Shown here one piece after another: positions 32,901 through 40,518 of a stretch of DNA of 61,469 bases. The notes beneath the pieces were generated by a model that did no database searches, had not been told where the DNA came from, and saw nothing but the letters and a program-made list of their open reading frames with translations. Within the stretch, counting starts at the first letter, position 1; each line of letters begins with the position of its first letter. The position numbers were made by a program, and so were the translations under genes. This DNA is from a virus, in the IMG/VR virus record IMGVR_UViG_3300048838_000933, positions 1-61,469 of that record. The stretch is one strand, 5' to 3'.

Positions 32901-33213
32901 CAAGGCCGCCAGTGCAGCCACCGATGCCGAGAGGGTGCGCATCCAGGCGGAGAATGATCGTCGAGCCGCAGAGGAGCGGGCGGAGGAGGCCGCACGGGCC
33001 GCCGAGGAGCGAGCAGAGAAGGCCGAGCGCGACGCCGAGCAGCGCCGACGCGAAGACGAGGATCGCCGGCGCGAGGCCGATGAGCGCGCCCGTCGCGAGT
33101 TCACGCTGCCGGGCCCGGCGTTCCGTGACCTGATCTTGCAGACCCCGACGTCGGACCCGGAGGCCGTGGCGTTGTACGTTGCTAATCAGGTTGCCATGCA
33201 GGTGAGAAGGTAG
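26974..33213 (+). CDS. Tape measure protein
   Basis: 2079 residues, the largest gene. It sets tail length; at about 0.15 nm per residue a tail near 310 nm is expected. N-terminal 350 residues are coiled coil; hydrophobic segments lie about 860-1050 (for example AVAAALFGAAVVAKLALAA). Near 1670 and 1750, SPSTAFAEIGRFSAQGF and SPSRVTREIGEFFGEGF are related units common in tape measures. The end is a long charged coil (AEERAEKAERDAEQRRRED). No lytic domain seen. Confidence 0.9.
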   Translation: MADFDFQAGVKSDGSEDQLAASIANAIDAAFKKLGPRLAKEFGNSFKQAFRQASGADDIFDGARRGAEEFSDTVRSLSDRLESLARAGAAQRKAFGEGFDPNTLDSFESSLKDIIELQDEIRRRGGDPGLEAEFRNRTNLIRSELTATRTAAQQATLASREALNAQARDANQVSRERIANKRAETARFVTETQTSAARELAIIRSNAQESVALTQAAAKRRAATFQLVATAVRSSERAIRATFENTARVASAALNGITRTASAVASGLGNAFRSANRSTVNNFNSANSQITNSYNRSWRRNTDIVNNELTRQEGRVRQFAREATEEVSSIGVGRLAGFAALGALAGRALTSGFQRAATLEDSERALTALLGSVEQAQELRQRVLDVVTGTPFALDQFANAATQLVAFNVEAEKVPRILQAVGDAAAVRGGDAAQTIERLVRVFGQIQSSGRLTGEDLNQLAEAGVPALQILANGFGELTGDMRDLISDGAVPAERALQLLTDGILEGSDGVNGATAAFGGLAKELGTTLRGSIGNFNAAFARLGATVITKFQPLLVNIVRSGTEAVDVLASAFASLGDAVIASPVFRIVGSAFERLGSQVETAGEKLKPVFDFLAEGLVAFGTAAGAVAGIRRLPLLINAITFAISRLLTPINVLVGAGILVSGFISRLVRDNPTLASSLSALGDSFGRIATIVGDLASDVFGTLAEVLDTVVTPAIGFLGDKIVEIVVPALERFNAFLVGSVIPVVRNFARFVRSEVVPVVGDVLSRAVEIGRDAFEDISDFIRDEVVPVVGPILRRAIDLGRGAFERFYDFLSGTLVPFIRNNLTPVLAGLGAALGVLTLTGGNIPLAGLVGAGAGIAAVLTNDDLRTRISDFFEEVVEDIREKFSNIFNARTLTDVTVAVARVARTIGRVLADALSDRRLLTAVAGVAAAAAAVAGAFVVGFGEGLINNIPELADLLGDAFVAALKAIASDARIATAVAAALFGAAVVAKLALAARQTGAVLAQALSQGAVTAGTQGTGGGAGGLLNGLLGGPSAIRASAAQAGQQYGETLTRAIRNEVRVIQRLGGNLPADALGLGRVAGESFADQNQRLSRTLQEVTRETGRLGSELGTAAVSGVRLREGLGQITSGNIRQGFQQLGTAIRESGREIATGAGIVAGGAFAASFIAQAIFDVNASGSDRLQAGFGLLATSVATGASIGGGAGAAAGAAVGAFGLVTSALRSNSEAAEEARQRIDDYAQAIRDASKEELPDLFADTAESSALENFSSNAKRALADIGFSFEEFGQAIAEGNLEEQFGTLEGSALSTASAVASFSRGFDLSGATFGLRELAALNLGELRTSLIASGASAVVVDEILAGLQATASQLGAAQARAADDINLLGAAGDRAGRGMQFLRDQTALTEGATGVAESATQAYKDKLEELNDVRIQGLEDQVNRSKSALDAARDAAGEALSALENFLSGGDAQASGSVVDQAVVDVAGLARDITGLGTVAEGAGAEVQAKFNLAFAEVRTNAAEVLAQGISDGTVTDQATAEAALAPLIAAAAETGTAGGEAALAAINEVLAGFTGQEGQSLLSDIFDANAFLEDAQTQLTAANARLKVGLEADPETFAGFEEQARAAFVTAGEESAAGYVEGLDSESMKTAATEAVAEALAAAKTELGISSPSTAFAEIGRFSAQGFINGVKSLQPQVFNAARDVGRFAMLGFQSGIVQGTSAVLAAARGVADRAAQVMRDALEVESPSRVTREIGEFFGEGFADGIDAGAASATAAAVRVANAALAPLNEAGRNAIREIGRGFAEEGSSFAGSVRGVLDDALRDAEFKLDQFKSIGRQIGSALFSQLPGSIGGAPGAVDLERAFLDILGNTGGFQEALKKQTDQFGFYGLTFDRQFAVGRENRTAFLEAGQNIRDYAQTLIDGGRSAASAVGEAKVYRDQLLAVAKATGQPVAIFEEMIRQLGLSDDQLNAFVANVEKTTKAASAATDAERVRIQAENDRRAAEERAEEAARAAEERAEKAERDAEQRRREDEDRRREADERARREFTLPGPAFRDLILQTPTSDPEAVALYVANQVAMQVRR

Positions 33214-33237
33214 GGAACATGTATTTCCATAAAGGAC

Positions 33238-33909
33238 TCATCTCGGTTGCTGCCGCGCCTCCCGCCGCTCCTTCGTCGCCCTTTGCGCCGCCGGGGTCTG
33301 CGACGGCCAAATTTTCCGGCAGGCCTTACATGACCTCGTCGTCGTCCCAGGTCTGGTGTAAGTGTTTTGCTCGTCAAAGGGGTGGCCGTTCTTGCAGTGA
33401 GTCTTGCGCAGATTGACCCCGGCTGGAGAGTTGGAATGGGGGGCTCGGCCGTTATCGCCCTGGGTGACGCAACGCAAATGCTCAACGTTGCAGCAAGACG
33501 GGTTGTTGCAGATGTGGTCCACAACGAGTCCATAGGGGATTGGTCCATGGGCCTGCTCCCACACCCAGCGATGAGGTCGGATGTATTGGCCGTTCAGCTT
33601 GAACCAGCCATACCCCTTCACGCGAGTCCCGGTCCACTCGATGCACCCGCCGCCGACCCTTTGCAGACGACCCGCAATCACGTCGGCTACGTTGTCCGCA
33701 TGGTGTCGAGGAGCGATACACAACCGGACCCCGCAAAGGCTCACCAGGTTGCGAATCAATGGCGGCCGTCCGTGGTGCCGCTCAAAGAGCAGCCGAGCCG
33801 GACTCTTGGACTTCCAGCAGGGTTGACCGGAAATCCGCACGGGCCCATCCCAGATGAGGCAGTCGCCTTCCTGGTGCGTAAGTTCGGCCGGGACGTAGGG
33901 TGAAGTCAT
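33238..33909 (-). CDS. Free-standing HNH homing endonuclease
   Basis: 223 residues, antisense to the tail genes. GYGWFKLNGQYIRPHRWVWE followed by HGPIPYGLVVDHICNNPSCC is the HNH_3 core with its metal-binding His/Asp/His and Cys pair. A C-terminal CKNGHPFDE...RSCKAC zinc module, seen in many actinophage homing enzymes, probably aids DNA binding. It fills the whole space between tape measure and next tail gene with a 1-nt gap at 33910. Confidence 0.85.
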   Translation of the reverse strand: MTSPYVPAELTHQEGDCLIWDGPVRISGQPCWKSKSPARLLFERHHGRPPLIRNLVSLCGVRLCIAPRHHADNVADVIAGRLQRVGGGCIEWTGTRVKGYGWFKLNGQYIRPHRWVWEQAHGPIPYGLVVDHICNNPSCCNVEHLRCVTQGDNGRAPHSNSPAGVNLRKTHCKNGHPFDEQNTYTRPGTTTRSCKACRKIWPSQTPAAQRATKERREARQQPR

Positions 33910-33910
33910 T

Positions 33911-35251
33911 GTGGTAAGTTACCATCAGGGGTGGTGCTACGTCGAAGACAACGACGGGCCGTGGCGCGAACTGTTCAACCACGCCCGCACCGCCGCCTAC
34001 CTCTCCAACTCCTCAACACTCGGATGCGGCCGCATCTACAACGTGCTCGAGGACGGAGGCTGCGAGGCATACCGATGGGCGCCCATCGCCGACGTGCTCA
34101 TCGACTCCGACGGCCTGCCGCTGTACGACGAGGGGTCCGAGGAATGGCTCATCGAAGGCGACGGCACCTCGCCGGTCGGATGGCTACGTCAGACGTTCGT
34201 CGACCCGATCAACGACCCGGCCCCCTGGTACAACCCGTCCTTCCCTGAATCCGGTCAGGCGCTCGGGTTCTGGATCACCGAATGGACCGGACTCGACTCG
34301 GGTGTCACTCAACGGCAGATGTCGGCTCGCGGCAACTACGGCGGCGGCGGGGTGTTCAGCGCCCTTGGCTCAACCGGACGCGAGATGGGCTTCGAAGTGA
34401 TCCTGCTCGGCGAATCCGAGGCCGCCCTCGACTACCTATACCGCTGGTTGGACTCAACGCTGTCGTCGGTGTGCTCCACCTGCTCGGCCGACACGATCGC
34501 GATCCGGCGCATCTGCCCGGACGTCGACTCCAGCGACCCCGACTCGGTCACCGACGGCGTCGTCGAAATGCGCAAGGTCGGCCTCGTCCAAGGCATGACG
34601 TGGGCGACCCCGCCGATCGAACGCGAGGGCTGCTACATCCGTTCGGTGAACTTCACGCTCGGCGCAATGGACCCGTGCATGTACGGCTTCTGCACCGACG
34701 TCGAGGTGACGCAGCCGATGAACTGGGACTACTGCTTCGCGGCGGCCAACTTGAGCGTCGACCGTGGCGAGTGTCGCCCGTCCTGCTCGGAGATACCCGA
34801 GGATTGCCGTCTCGTGTTCAACTACTCCGTCGATAACCCGTCCGCGGTCGCCCCGATCATCCATGTCGTCGCGCCGACGGACGCCGCCGGCTCTATCCCG
34901 ATGCGCATCCGCACCTACCGCAACCCGCTGGGGTTGCTGCCCGATCAACTGTGCGGCGCCCCGCTCGTCGGCGAGCTGTACCTGACGGACCTGCCGCCGT
35001 ACACCGAGATTCGCTACGACGTCGCCGGTCGCACCGTGCAGTACCGGTCGGCGGGCACCGGCGGGTTCATCGACGGGTTCGGCTTCGTCCAACCCAACGA
35101 GCCCGGCGTGCCGCGCTTCTTCTCGATGGGCTGCGACGACTACACGACGATCGTCGAGCCCGCTGACTTCTGCTACGACACGGCACCCGATTCGCTGCGT
35201 GAATACTCCGATGTCACCCTCCAGACCCAGACTCGGATGAACTGCGTCTGA
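33911..35251 (+). CDS. Minor tail protein (distal tail type)
   Basis: 446 residues from GTG 33911. Beta-rich and aromatic with WITEWTGLDSGVTQRQ and GSTGREMGFEVILLGES; position after the tape measure fits the distal tail (Dit-like) slot. The start has only a weak AGGG 10 nt upstream. A perfect palindrome TGGTAA-G-TTACCA covers codons 1-5. Confidence 0.7.
   Translation: MVSYHQGWCYVEDNDGPWRELFNHARTAAYLSNSSTLGCGRIYNVLEDGGCEAYRWAPIADVLIDSDGLPLYDEGSEEWLIEGDGTSPVGWLRQTFVDPINDPAPWYNPSFPESGQALGFWITEWTGLDSGVTQRQMSARGNYGGGGVFSALGSTGREMGFEVILLGESEAALDYLYRWLDSTLSSVCSTCSADTIAIRRICPDVDSSDPDSVTDGVVEMRKVGLVQGMTWATPPIEREGCYIRSVNFTLGAMDPCMYGFCTDVEVTQPMNWDYCFAAANLSVDRGECRPSCSEIPEDCRLVFNYSVDNPSAVAPIIHVVAPTDAAGSIPMRIRTYRNPLGLLPDQLCGAPLVGELYLTDLPPYTEIRYDVAGRTVQYRSAGTGGFIDGFGFVQPNEPGVPRFFSMGCDDYTTIVEPADFCYDTAPDSLREYSDVTLQTQTRMNCV
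33912..33924. promoter_or_regulatory. 13-bp palindrome at the start of a tail gene
   Basis: TGGTAAGTTACCA, perfect, 3 nt from the start of the divergent HNH gene. It may be the endonuclease recognition region or an operator. Confidence 0.4.
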
Positions 35252-36441
35252 TGGTCAACCCGAACGATGTCACACTCGGCTGCGCCGACGAGTACGAAGC
35301 GATCATCACCGCACGCGATCTGCAGACCTACGCGGCCCGTCTCGACTGGTCGCAGCTCTCGTGGTCACGCGTCCTCGACGAAGTCTCCACGGCGTCGGTG
35401 ACGGTGCCGGACATCTTCGGCGGGCTGCGCTGCAACATCGAACTGGGCTCGGCCATCGTGCCATGGAGGTTCGGGCTGCGCATCGAACGCAACGGCCAGC
35501 TCGTGTGGGCGGGCCCGATCACCAACGTCACCCGCCCGGTGCGCAACGGGGCGGGCGCCGACTACGTCGAGATTCAGGCATCCGACTCCATGGCCTGGAT
35601 GGGCAAGCGCACCACGACCGCCAGCGCGCTGTACTCGTTCGTCGACGGCGGCGAAGTCTTCAAAGGCGTCCTCGAGGACGGTACTTCCTCAGACAACCTG
35701 TTCGGTCTGGAATGCCCGGAGTTCACAACCGGCTTCACGATGACACGCGAAGTGCTCGCCCTCGACTTCGAGTACACCCTGGACATCCTCACCGAACTGG
35801 CGGGCTCGGCTGTCGACTACTTCATGTACGGCACCGAGCTGGCCGTGTACGACGTCAGCGATGGCGGCTGGTTCGTGGTTCGCGACGGCGCCAAGAAGCG
35901 TCTCGCACCAACGAGCGACCCGTTCGGCCGCTACATCTACGGGCTGTTCACCGACGAGGCGTACACCTCCCGACCTGGCTTCACCATCGACGGCTTCGCC
36001 CAAGGAAACAACGTTATCATCCCCGGCGCGGACTCCGGCGAAGCTGGCTTCCGTCGGCTCTGGACGGCCTCAGACGTCACCCTGCTCGACGGCGTGCTCA
36101 CCTACGTCGACGTCAACCCCCTGTACCGACCGCAGAGCGACGGCCCGATCGTCGCCGACGGCGTGTTCCAGCAGCGCGCCGACACCGTGCTCGCCATGCG
36201 TCGCAACGCCCCCGTCATCTTCTCCGGCGGCATCCTGTCACCGAGCGCCCCCGTGACGGTAGACACCCTGTTCCCCGGGTCGCTGTGGGCGATCGATCTC
36301 GCCGAAGTCGGCGTCTCCCAACTTCTCGATGTCCACCGGTTGAAGCGTGTTGATGTGACCGTCTCAGCCGGGTCCGGCGGCATCGTCGAGCAGGTGTCGC
36401 CCACCCTGATCCCGCTCGGTTCCGACGAATCTGGAGGCTGA
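35251..36441 (+). CDS. Minor tail protein (tail-associated, gp37-like)
   Basis: 396 residues, TGATG overlap. LDWSQLSWSRVLDEVSTASV...IFGGLRCNIELGSAIVPWRFGLRIERNGQLVWAGPIT is the usual start of the siphovirus tail base protein that follows Dit. Confidence 0.75.
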   Translation: MVNPNDVTLGCADEYEAIITARDLQTYAARLDWSQLSWSRVLDEVSTASVTVPDIFGGLRCNIELGSAIVPWRFGLRIERNGQLVWAGPITNVTRPVRNGAGADYVEIQASDSMAWMGKRTTTASALYSFVDGGEVFKGVLEDGTSSDNLFGLECPEFTTGFTMTREVLALDFEYTLDILTELAGSAVDYFMYGTELAVYDVSDGGWFVVRDGAKKRLAPTSDPFGRYIYGLFTDEAYTSRPGFTIDGFAQGNNVIIPGADSGEAGFRRLWTASDVTLLDGVLTYVDVNPLYRPQSDGPIVADGVFQQRADTVLAMRRNAPVIFSGGILSPSAPVTVDTLFPGSLWAIDLAEVGVSQLLDVHRLKRVDVTVSAGSGGIVEQVSPTLIPLGSDESGG

Positions 36442-36443
36442 CG

Positions 36444-36902
36444 ATGTCGGCACGCGACCTCGTCCTACCAGAGTCGGCGGCCCGACAGACTCTGGCGTTC
36501 ATCAGTGGCGACCTCAACTCGCTGGAACGCCGGCTCCGTTGGCCCGGCTCGGTCCGCTTCGCCCAGGAGGCATCGGTCGCCCTCACCGAGAGCGTGCCGG
36601 AGACGCTCGTCACCCTCACGCTCGATCCCGGCTCGTGGTGGGTGCTCGGCGGGACGCAGGCGTCCCTCGACTCGGCGGGTTCACTCTACTCGGTGACGCT
36701 CGACCTGTTCGGGGTCACCTCTGCGGGCATTGAGGTCGGGGGGGATTCCGAACCGATCGTCGGCGATCTCGACTCGATGACGGTGGTCGGCTATTCGAGG
36801 CTGACGACGACGACCGTGATTGAACTCGAACTGCTGTGGGTGACGGCCACACCGTCGTCGGGCACCGCCAACGACTGCTACCTGATCGCGATTCCTGCCT
36901 GA
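36444..36902 (+). CDS. Small tail protein, paralogue A
   Basis: 152 residues. Starts MSARDLVLPESAARQTLAFI and contains VTLTLDPGSWWVLGG. This TLDPG-W unit recurs in the two next genes, showing a tandem triplication of a small beta-rich tail protein, perhaps base-plate or fibre. Confidence 0.65.
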   Translation: MSARDLVLPESAARQTLAFISGDLNSLERRLRWPGSVRFAQEASVALTESVPETLVTLTLDPGSWWVLGGTQASLDSAGSLYSVTLDLFGVTSAGIEVGGDSEPIVGDLDSMTVVGYSRLTTTTVIELELLWVTATPSSGTANDCYLIAIPA

Positions 36903-37375
36903 TGGCATACCGTGGCTTCAACCCGCCGACGATGGCGTTCCAGGACGGCCTGTCGTCGCTGCGGGCCCGCATCCGCGCGCTGAACAAGCGCATCAAGTGG
37001 CCGGGCGCCGTCCAATCCTCGTTCCCCGATGACGTCAACGTCTCCGAAGACGTGGACACCCTGCTGGCGTCGATCACGTTGGACCCCGGCCGGTGGCTGG
37101 TCGCTGGGGGAACCTCATTCACGAACCCCGACGCCCAAGGCCCCGGCTACCGGGCGTACTGTTCGATCGTCGGCGGCCCGTTCGACGCCACGGTCGGAGG
37201 GATCGGTCCGACCACCCGCTCAGCCAATACGACAGACGGACTCACCGTGTTCTCGACTGGTGTCATCTCCTCGGAGACCGTGGTGGAGCTGCGTGGAACG
37301 TGGGGCGTGTTCGGGGCCTCCATCTATCCGACCTGCGTGGCGACACGCATCTTCCTGATCGCGACGCCCGCCTGA
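36902..37375 (+). CDS. Small tail protein, paralogue B
   Basis: 157 residues, TGATG overlap. Contains RIRALNKRIKWPGAVQSS (compare RRLRWPGSVRFA in A), LASITLDPGRWLVAGG and ends in FLIATPA (A ends YLIAIPA). Confidence 0.65.
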   Translation: MAYRGFNPPTMAFQDGLSSLRARIRALNKRIKWPGAVQSSFPDDVNVSEDVDTLLASITLDPGRWLVAGGTSFTNPDAQGPGYRAYCSIVGGPFDATVGGIGPTTRSANTTDGLTVFSTGVISSETVVELRGTWGVFGASIYPTCVATRIFLIATPA

Positions 37376-37884
37376 TGTCCGCCCGAGACCTACTCCTGCC
37401 ACGCACCGCCCTGCGCGACTTCCTGGACCGTTCCACCCGTCGCATCGAAGCGATTGAACGGCGCGCTGTGTGGTCCCCTGCCGTTGTCTCCGACGGCGTC
37501 GACTTCACCGGCAGTCCGTTCCTGGTCGTCGGGGGCATCCAGGACTCAACCGATCCGTCCTACCCGCAGCCGGGCACCGCGTTCGCAGGCGTCACCTTGG
37601 ACCCGGGCCGTTGGATCATCATGGCGAGAATCTGGGGCGAGTTGGCGATCACCGGTGGGGCTGGCGGCGAGATGGGGATGCACGTCACCCCGATCGACCT
37701 CTACAAGTCGAAGCGCTGGGGGTTCGCGTCGTTCACCCGCCAGCAGACGTTTGAGCACGCGTTCGAAGTGGTCGCCGAATCCGAGTACGACGCAACGGTC
37801 GGCATCTACGCTGGCGCCGAGCCCGGGTATTCGTCCGGGTTCCTGTACCTGTACTCGGCGTTGATCATCGCGTTCCCCGGGTGA
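37375..37884 (+). CDS. Small tail protein, paralogue C
   Basis: 169 residues, TGATG overlap. Starts MSARDLLLPRTALRDFLDRS and has AGVTLDPGRWIIMARI. It keeps the N-terminal helix of A and the TLDPGRW unit of A and B. Confidence 0.65.
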   Translation: MSARDLLLPRTALRDFLDRSTRRIEAIERRAVWSPAVVSDGVDFTGSPFLVVGGIQDSTDPSYPQPGTAFAGVTLDPGRWIIMARIWGELAITGGAGGEMGMHVTPIDLYKSKRWGFASFTRQQTFEHAFEVVAESEYDATVGIYAGAEPGYSSGFLYLYSALIIAFPG

Positions 37885-37916
37885 GAAACCAACCAACAGT
37901 CTGAGAGGATGGCATT

Positions 37917-38480
37917 GTGGGACTTTGCGGAGGATTCAGGTGCGGTTGCGGGTTGACGTCGACCCCGGCAACCGATGGAGCGATCAACGGTGAACTCCCG
38001 TCGATCGTGGTGTCGGGCTCGGGTGAGCCCGGCGACCCATTCGACATCACCCTGAATGACGCGTGGGCAGATGAGGTCGCCAGGAGCCCTAGGGGCGTAA
38101 TGGCTTACGCCGAGGAGACAGGCGATCAAAGCGGTGTGACGACCGTTGTGGACCTGACGGGCCTGTCGGCAACCTGGACTGCTGATCCGACCAGGGTCTA
38201 CCTGACAGTGCTTCACATCCCGCGACTGCTCAAGAACACTGCCGCCGGGACCGTGACCGGCTGGATCACCGACCCATCCAACTCCGCACTTACATCCTCA
38301 CTACTAACGCTTGGCGCCGCTGAGTATGGATTCATGGTGGTGCAAGTTCGCGAGGCCGGACTTTCCGGCGTCACCACGCGCAAGGGCAGAATCGCGACCA
38401 GCGGCGGCGGTGATCTGGATATCGAATCAGCGGTCGGAAGACCGTCGTTCATCATGGTCTCAGACGTCGGTGCCGCCTGA
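37917..38480 (+). CDS. Tail protein with CGC N-terminal adaptor, copy 1
   Basis: 187 residues from GTG with GAGAGGAT upstream. N-terminus MGLCGGFRCGCGLTSTPA...ITLNDAWADEVA is shared with the gene at 38843, while the C-terminal regions differ. Likely a fibre or tip protein with a common docking domain. Confidence 0.65.
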   Translation: MGLCGGFRCGCGLTSTPATDGAINGELPSIVVSGSGEPGDPFDITLNDAWADEVARSPRGVMAYAEETGDQSGVTTVVDLTGLSATWTADPTRVYLTVLHIPRLLKNTAAGTVTGWITDPSNSALTSSLLTLGAAEYGFMVVQVREAGLSGVTTRKGRIATSGGGDLDIESAVGRPSFIMVSDVGAA

Positions 38481-38638
38481 CGGGGCGTCCACGCCCGAGT
38501 GTTGCGTGTCGTTGAATGTGACGGCTGGACCCCCTGGCCCAACCAGAGCACCATATTTCGATCTTCCGCCCCCAGTGGCTAGCCGCCCGCCCGTCGCCCC
38601 GCAAACGGGCGTAGACACGGCGTATCCGCTCAACTAGG

Positions 38639-38833
38639 ATGTCGGGCGTGAGCGATCGCCTCGTCATCGTCCCGCAAGTGGCACTCGACGACCTGTGCGC
38701 GCTCGCCGAACGGGCCGCCGAACGCATCCAGGTGATGACCCCCGGCCCGACCGACTCGCTCGTGATGGCGCTGCGCGGCTCGGTTCGCGAGGTCCGGGTG
38801 CATAGCCTCCTCGATCCGACCCCTGTCGGCTAA
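38639..38833 (+). CDS. Unknown small protein
   Basis: 64 residues. VPQVALDDLCALAERAAERIQVM is helical. No family recognised. The 158 bases before it contain no convincing gene. Confidence 0.55.
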   Translation: MSGVSDRLVIVPQVALDDLCALAERAAERIQVMTPGPTDSLVMALRGSVREVRVHSLLDPTPVG

Positions 38834-38836
38834 CCT
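38831..38836 (+). promoter_or_regulatory. Leaderless -10 TAACCT for gene at 38843
   Basis: TAACCT ends at -7 from ATG 38843; no ribosome site is present. Confidence 0.5.
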
Positions 38837-38842
38837 GCTGGG

Positions 38843-39460
38843 ATGCCTCTTTGCGGGTCGTCATTTTGCGGTTGCGCCCTCAGCTCGGTGCCCGCCGACT
38901 TCGCCGAGATTGACGGGGCATTCCCAACCATCGACGTTGCCGGCAACGGCACCGGGGCGTCGCCCTGGAACCTCACGCTCAACGACGAATGGGCTGGAGC
39001 GGTGGCGGCCAAACCGGGGATTGAGCACGGCACCTACACCCCAACGCTGACCGGGATGGCGATAGGGACGGGCGGTGGAGCCGTGAACTCAGCGTCCTGG
39101 ACGTTCATTGGCGGCCCCAACCTCTCCGACATCGGCACGATGCAATGGGAATGGGAAATGGTGTTCGGCACGGCAGGACAAACCTTCCCAACCCAACCAA
39201 CGATAGCCCTCCCGGCGGGGTTCAATCTGGTGAACACATCCGACACCAGCTTCCCGATCGGGCGGTGTCTGTTCATCGACGTCACAGCATCGACCGCGAG
39301 CCGTTACGGGACTATAGCCGCCCACTCCGCCTCCGCCGTTCGGCCACTCATCAACGGAATCAGTGCTTCGATCTCCGCCATGACCACCACCACCCCGTTC
39401 GCGTGGGCGGCGTCGGACGAGATGCTTGGGTCGTTCACCGCTCGCGTGGTCCGCGTCTAG
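38843..39460 (+). CDS. Tail protein with CGC N-terminal adaptor, copy 2
   Basis: 205 residues. MPLCGSSFCGCALSSVPA...LTLNDEWAGAVA parallels the start of the protein at 37917. The rest is a beta-rich, Thr/Ser/Gly-rich domain typical of fibre tips. It is predicted to be expressed from its own leaderless promoter. Confidence 0.65.
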   Translation: MPLCGSSFCGCALSSVPADFAEIDGAFPTIDVAGNGTGASPWNLTLNDEWAGAVAAKPGIEHGTYTPTLTGMAIGTGGGAVNSASWTFIGGPNLSDIGTMQWEWEMVFGTAGQTFPTQPTIALPAGFNLVNTSDTSFPIGRCLFIDVTASTASRYGTIAAHSASAVRPLINGISASISAMTTTTPFAWAASDEMLGSFTARVVRV

Positions 39461-39535
39461 GGCGCAGCCCACTGGCGTCGTCGCTGCTGCGGGCCGCGCC
39501 GCACGGAAAGGGGTCGTCGCAGCTCTCGCGAGAAG

Positions 39536-39580
39536 TATGCTCGGCGCATGAGTCGGACCCTTGACCTGGGAGGGCAGTAG
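39536..39580 (+). promoter_or_regulatory. Leaderless -10 TATGCT with 10-codon leader
   Basis: TATGCT (39536-39541) ends at -7 from ATG 39548, which opens only ten codons (MSRTLDLGGQ) before TAG. The reading may be a leader peptide for the gene at 39631, or chance. Confidence 0.35.
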
Positions 39581-39630
39581 TCATCGGTTGAGGTGGGGCC
39601 AAGAACCGGGCGTCGTTGACGCCCAACTCG

Positions 39631-39894
39631 ATGAACCTGAAACGGACCTACGTCCACCCGGACGACTCGGGTGTGATCTCGCTGCAGGCGTACCCGGACG
39701 GCACCGAGCCGTACTCCGGCCCGTTCCGCAAGACGACCATCTTCGTCGTCGGCTACGGCACCGAACACGAGCAACTGTTCCGGCGCGCCGACCGCAACGC
39801 CGCCATCGCCGCCGCCCGAGAAAACCGTCTCACGTTCGATCAGGTGCCCGCAGGACAGATCTGCGCCGAGGCGGCTGAGGCGCTGTTCTCGTAG
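39631..39894 (+). CDS. Unknown small protein among tail genes
   Basis: 87 residues. RTYVHPDDSGVISLQAYPDG...FRRADRNAAIAAARENRL suggests a beta strand then helix. No good ribosome site; the TTG at 39616 in frame is an alternative start. Confidence 0.6.
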   Translation: MNLKRTYVHPDDSGVISLQAYPDGTEPYSGPFRKTTIFVVGYGTEHEQLFRRADRNAAIAAARENRLTFDQVPAGQICAEAAEALFS

Positions 39895-39920
39895 TCGGGA
39901 AGAACCCAATCTCGCTGGTG

Positions 39921-39926
39921 TATGTT
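39921..39926 (+). promoter_or_regulatory. Leaderless -10 TATGTT for gene at 39934
   Basis: TATGTT ends 8 nt before ATG 39934, the same spacing as at 2284. Confidence 0.45.
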
Positions 39927-39933
39927 TAGCGCC

Positions 39934-40518
39934 ATGGTGACACGAGGCAAGTCGTTCCCGACATATGTTGGCGAGCAACCGCCGATCGGTACGCCCGCCG
40001 CTGATGATCAACTGATCTGGCGCGACGCATCCGGCCAGGCTGCGGCCAGCGAGACCAACGCGGCACTGGCAGCGCGTCTTGGTGGTGGCGGGTCAGATGC
40101 TGCTGTGGCCGGCTACGTCGACGACCCGGTCTCGCTCACGACAGTCGCGCTTGCTGCCCAGTATCTGTCGCTTGTCGCTGGCGGTGCGTCGGTGGAGAAC
40201 GTCGGGGCCATCGAATCCAACGTCCAGACTGTAGGTGCGACGGGTGCGACCGAGACGTTGGACACGGCCACGTATGGCGTGTTCGACATGACGATGGATC
40301 AGGCGTGCGAGTTCACGTTCTCCAACCCGGCACCATCGGGCAAGAACACGACATTCGTCCTCGTCCTCCGAGGCGCATTCACGCCGACCCTGCCCGCTTC
40401 GGTGGACTGGTCCGGTGGTGTCGCTCCAACGTACACAACTCCGAGCGTGTACGTGTTCACGACGGTTGATGCCGGGACGACCTGGCTCGGCTCGCAGGTC
40501 GGGGCGGCGTTCGCGTGA
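39934..40518 (+). CDS. Tail protein with FPTYVGE N-terminal domain
   Basis: 194 residues. The first 45 residues (KSFPTYVGEQPPIGTPAADD, LIWRDASG, ETNAALAARL) match the startless fragment at 20364. The rest is beta-rich with a GGGG linker and a C-terminal head region. Probably a fibre adaptor for the LamG-like protein encoded next. Confidence 0.65.
   Translation: MVTRGKSFPTYVGEQPPIGTPAADDQLIWRDASGQAAASETNAALAARLGGGGSDAAVAGYVDDPVSLTTVALAAQYLSLVAGGASVENVGAIESNVQTVGATGATETLDTATYGVFDMTMDQACEFTFSNPAPSGKNTTFVLVLRGAFTPTLPASVDWSGGVAPTYTTPSVYVFTTVDAGTTWLGSQVGAAFA

Noticed and set aside
33219-33903. Rightward frames opposite the HNH gene
   Set aside because: They are shadows; the HNH motif on the minus strand is unambiguous.
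38481-38638. Possible frame-shifted extension after the 37917 gene
   Set aside because: An open frame exists but reads as proline-rich noise and matches no paralogue.
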